NCBI GenBank assembly: GCA_018829905.1
Contig: JAHJST010000026.1
Span: 1 to 39,522, forward strand
Direction: 5' to 3'
Length of the DNA: 39,522 nucleotides
From: Patescibacteria group bacterium
Lineage (GTDB): Bacteria; Patescibacteriota; Minisyncoccia; RBG-13-40-8-A
Shown: positions 37,818 to 39,522 of the stretch, piece by piece
Numbering within the stretch: position 1 is the stretch's first letter
Layout: each line of letters begins with the position of its first letter
Position numbers and translations under genes: made by a program
Notes under the pieces: generated by a model
Database searches by the model: none
Told to the model about the DNA's origin: nothing
What the model saw: only the letters and a program-made list of their open reading frames with translations

Positions 37818-38898
37818 ATTTTATCTCTTCTGGTTCAATTTTCCAAATATTTTCTACAGCATTTATTAAATCATCATAATCAAAATAACTATATAATTGA
37901 TCTTTCCAATCTTTATCTTCAATATTAATTAATGGTTGAACCCCGTTTCCTTCTATTGGTTGATTGTCATCTTTTAAAGTTAAGCGATGAACTAAAAACA
38001 TAGAGTATTTTATTTCTGAAACTTGATTTTCTAATTCAAATACTTTTTCTATTGTTCCCCAGCCTTTAGTTGTTTTTCCAATAGAAATTCCTACATTATA
38101 TTTTTTTAAAACAGAGGCCATTATTTCAGCAGAGGATTGTGTTTTTTCATTAGTTAAAATAATTACTTTTTTGTATCTTACCAAACTAGGCAACCAACCA
38201 AATTGTGTTTTTATTGGTTCATAATCTCCTTTGTGAAATAATTCAAAAGCATATTGATTTTGTCCAATAAATGGACCCAATAAATATGGAGTAATATCTA
38301 ATGATCCACCTATGTTTGATCTTAGATCTATAATTAAACTAGTTGGCCCATTTTCTTTGTCATATTTTTCTGTTTGTATTTTTAAGTCATTTAAGGTAGT
38401 AGGAGATATTCTTTTAATATATAAATGTAATATATCTGGAGTTATTAAATTAGGAATAACAGTTGTTTCTACTTCTTGTGTTTCTGGATTAATATTCTCA
38501 ACCATTTGTTTTAATTCTTGTTCTTGTTTTGGTGTGTATAAACCGCTTCTATTAAATGGTTTTAAATTTATTAAAACCATATGAGCTAGTTGAGGAATAA
38601 ATTGTTCTTTATTTTGCGTTTCTTCTAGTATTTGTTTTATCATTTTATTCATTCCTTGTTTATTTTTTTCTTCTAATGTTTGTGGTTTTTCTGTAAGTTT
38701 TTCTGATGCAAGTTTAAATATATTTGTTAATTCTTCTTCAGATATTTTTTCCCAATAATTTTCTTGTATTTTATCATAAATTTCGTTTATAAAATTAAGG
38801 TATATATTTTTTTCTTGTTTTGGTTTATTAAAATATATTGCTGTTGTTATAGCAATGATTATAATTATTATTAAAATAATAAATTTTTTGTTTTTCAT
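37816..38898 (-). CDS. S41-family peptidase (carboxyl-terminal-processing type), altered active site
   Basis: 360 aa from ATG 38898 (MKNKKFII), chosen because TATACT lies 7 nt before it. Residues 5-22 are a signal anchor. The S41 core is LIIDLRSNIGGSLDI near 200, KVIILTNEKTQSSAEIMASVL with probable catalytic Ser255 (S-S-A-E in place of S-A-S-E), and ISIGKTTKGWGTIEKV, where CtpA-type enzymes have GEKTFGKG. The Lys of that motif is Trp280 here and a Lys sits two positions earlier (278). No PDZ domain is evident between the N-terminal helical region and the core. It may be a catalytically altered or Lys-independent peptidase acting outside the membrane. Confidence 0.82.
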   Translation of the reverse strand: MKNKKFIILIIIIIIAITTAIYFNKPKQEKNIYLNFINEIYDKIQENYWEKISEEELTNIFKLASEKLTEKPQTLEEKNKQGMNKMIKQILEETQNKEQFIPQLAHMVLINLKPFNRSGLYTPKQEQELKQMVENINPETQEVETTVIPNLITPDILHLYIKRISPTTLNDLKIQTEKYDKENGPTSLIIDLRSNIGGSLDITPYLLGPFIGQNQYAFELFHKGDYEPIKTQFGWLPSLVRYKKVIILTNEKTQSSAEIMASVLKKYNVGISIGKTTKGWGTIEKVFELENQVSEIKYSMFLVHRLTLKDDNQPIEGNGVQPLINIEDKDWKDQLYSYFDYDDLINAVENIWKIEPEEIK

Positions 38899-38905
38899 TC
38901 TTTTT

Positions 38906-38924
38906 AGTATAATATATGTATAAT
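38906..38924. promoter_or_regulatory. Divergent promoters between the S41 and DUF5654 genes
   Basis: Minus: TATACT (38911-38906), 7 nt before ATG 38898. Plus: TATAAT (38919-38924), about 16 nt before ATG 38941. The two -10 boxes are 7 nt apart, so initiation on one strand should hinder the other. Confidence 0.55.
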
Positions 38925-38940
38925 AATTAATAAAGAGCTT

Positions 38941-39198
38941 ATGATAAACAAAATAAAACAAGAACAAACAAAAATTAGAAAAGAGGCCAAGAAACAAATA
39001 TTAGGATATATTACTGCTGCTCTTGGCTTGGTTGCTGGTTTGGCTTGGAATGAAGCAATAAAAGCCTTAATAGAAGAATTCATTCCTTTAGGTGGAAGTG
39101 ATTTAGTTGCTAAACTAATATATGCTTTCATTGTTACAATAATTATTGTTATTGTAAGTATGTATTTAGTTAAAGCGCTTAAAAAAGATGAAGATTAA
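38941..39198 (+). CDS. DUF5654-family small membrane protein
   Basis: 85 aa. A charged N-terminal helix (KIKQEQTKIRKEAKKQI) leads to two membrane segments, residues 22-37 (YITAALGLVAGLAWNEA) and 55-78 (DLVAKLIYAFIVTIIIVIVSMYLV). The AALGLVAGLAWNEAIKALI block is the signature of DUF5654, a family I know mainly from archaea and candidate phyla bacteria; function unknown. It overlaps the DUF167 gene by 11 nt. Confidence 0.8.
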   Translation: MINKIKQEQTKIRKEAKKQILGYITAALGLVAGLAWNEAIKALIEEFIPLGGSDLVAKLIYAFIVTIIIVIVSMYLVKALKKDED

Positions 39199-39400
39199 GG
39201 TTATAACCAATGCAAAAAAGCAAGAAATTAAAAAACAAGGTGATTTATTAAAAGTTTATTTAATTTCTAAACCAGAAAAAGGAAAAGCAAATAATGAGTT
39301 AATAAATTTATTAACTGATTATTTTAAAACATCAAAATCTAATATTAATATTAGAAAAGGGGAGAAGAGTAAAAATAAGATAATGTTGTCAATCACATAA
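39188..39400 (+). CDS. DUF167 (YggU-like) protein
   Basis: 70 aa. KIKVITNAKKQEIKKQGDLLKVYLISKPEKGKANNELINLLTDYF ... INIRKGEKSKNKIMLSI matches DUF167 in order: P-E-x-G-K-A-N-x-E-L-I-x-L-L-x-x-x-F and G-x-x-S-x-x-K. The family is widespread and of unknown function; the fold is a small alpha/beta domain. It is slightly shorter than the usual 90-100 aa. It is coupled to the DUF5654 gene by an 11-nt overlap. Confidence 0.85.
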   Translation: MKIKVITNAKKQEIKKQGDLLKVYLISKPEKGKANNELINLLTDYFKTSKSNINIRKGEKSKNKIMLSIT

Positions 39401-39434
39401 ATGTCGCCTCTAATCGTTCATAGCAATGTCGTCT
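39400..39434 (+). repeat. Pair of direct repeats AATGTCG[C/T]CT
   Basis: Copies at 39400-39409 and 39425-39434, start to start 25 bases, directly after the DUF167 stop. Base composition here is more balanced than the surroundings. This could be the edge of a mobile element or an intergenic repeat; the window ends too soon to tell. Confidence 0.3.
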
Positions 39435-39461
39435 GAAAGAATAAATTAGAAGCAGAAAGTA

Positions 39462-39521
39462 TTAATTTTTAATGATTTTCTTAAATTGTTGAACAAACTT
39501 TTCTTGGACATATACTCTAAT
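39462..39521 (-). CDS. C-terminal tail of a minus-strand gene (truncated at window edge)
   Basis: On minus a frame entering from the right edge runs for at least 19 codons (ending VYVQEKFVQQFKKIIKN) and stops at TAA 39464-39462. Too short to identify; the helical, Lys/Gln-rich end would fit many proteins. It could belong with the repeats at 39400-39434. Confidence 0.3.
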   Translation of the reverse strand: MRVYVQEKFVQQFKKIIKN

Positions 39522-39522
39522 C

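Noticed and set aside
1-39522. CRISPR array
   Set aside because: No regularly spaced repeats of 24-40 nt were seen; the only repeats are the leader copies, promoter words and short pairs described.
1-39522. Alternative genetic code (UGA as glycine)
   Set aside because: UGA serves as a stop at many junctions (for example 2611-2613, 12056-12058, 15370-15372, 24454-24456), and conserved proteins read through without in-frame UGA.

Overview
The window looks like a chromosomal piece of a small-genome, AT-rich bacterium, most probably a member of the Candidate Phyla Radiation (Patescibacteria). The reasons are the strong A+T bias, tightly packed genes with many 4-nt ATGA overlaps, shortened versions of housekeeping proteins (SecA 789 aa, LysS 429 aa, SerS 387 aa, DnaX 362 aa without a tau tail), paralogous conjugation-type ATPases, and small proteins of families I associate with these lineages (DUF5654, CxxC zinc-ribbon proteins). 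UGA is used as a normal stop, so this is not a recoded Gracilibacteria/Absconditabacteria genome. The phylum call is inference; no rRNA is present.

Layout. 1-2.4 kb: tail of a PKD-domain secreted protein, then a secreted HExxH protease behind a strong promoter and a foldable 5' leader. 2.4-9.3 kb: a hicB-hicA toxin-antitoxin pair running straight into secA, a small convergent membrane protein, two Nudix hydrolases, a VanY-like carboxypeptidase, then secD-secF. 9.3-13.6 kb: a ribbon-helix-helix regulator, a sigma-region-4/HARE-HTH regulator with tandem promoters, and a two-gene (split) membrane/HerA-VirB4-type ATPase system. 13.7-17.8 kb: two tiny SD-led ORFs, then a four-gene chain lysS-HD-serS-ftsQ in which every junction is ATGA. 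17.8-19.5 kb (minus): a GT-C glycosyltransferase. 19.6-25.6 kb: a small coiled protein, a one-piece (fused) paralogue of the ATPase system, a DUF3800 protein, two membrane proteins, dnaX and a tRNA-Gln touching its stop codon. 25.7-30.7 kb: a stretch with visibly different codon choice, with a zinc-ribbon protein, engB, a DUF218 protein, a membrane protein, a small SD-led ORF and purB, separated by structured non-coding DNA including a repeated leader element. 30.9-36.3 kb: a Fic/SWIM/MazG/ParB-like accessory cluster ending in tsaC. 36.4-39.4 kb: AlkD-like repair protein, SdpI-like protein, an S41 peptidase on the minus strand, and DUF5654 and DUF167 proteins.

How it fits together. SecA, SecD and SecF are the export motor and its accessory complex; the secreted protease, PKD protein, VanY-like enzyme, FtsQ, GT-C, GtrA and S41 proteins are envelope clients or builders. 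LysS, SerS, tRNA-Gln, TsaC and EngB serve translation and ribosome assembly; DnaX and the AlkD-like protein serve DNA replication and repair.

Most notable signals: (i) a split and a fused copy of the same TM-domain/ATPase system, the split one carrying a zinc knuckle also found as a free protein elsewhere in the window; (ii) -10 boxes lying 5-8 nt before about ten start codons, which predicts leaderless mRNAs, beside a minority of genes with strong Shine-Dalgarno sites; (iii) a repeated, structure-preserving leader element before two unrelated genes; (iv) a Fic protein whose catalytic His is Gln, close to an intact Fic protein; (v) two candidate very short non-coding RNAs, each with its own promoter and terminator.
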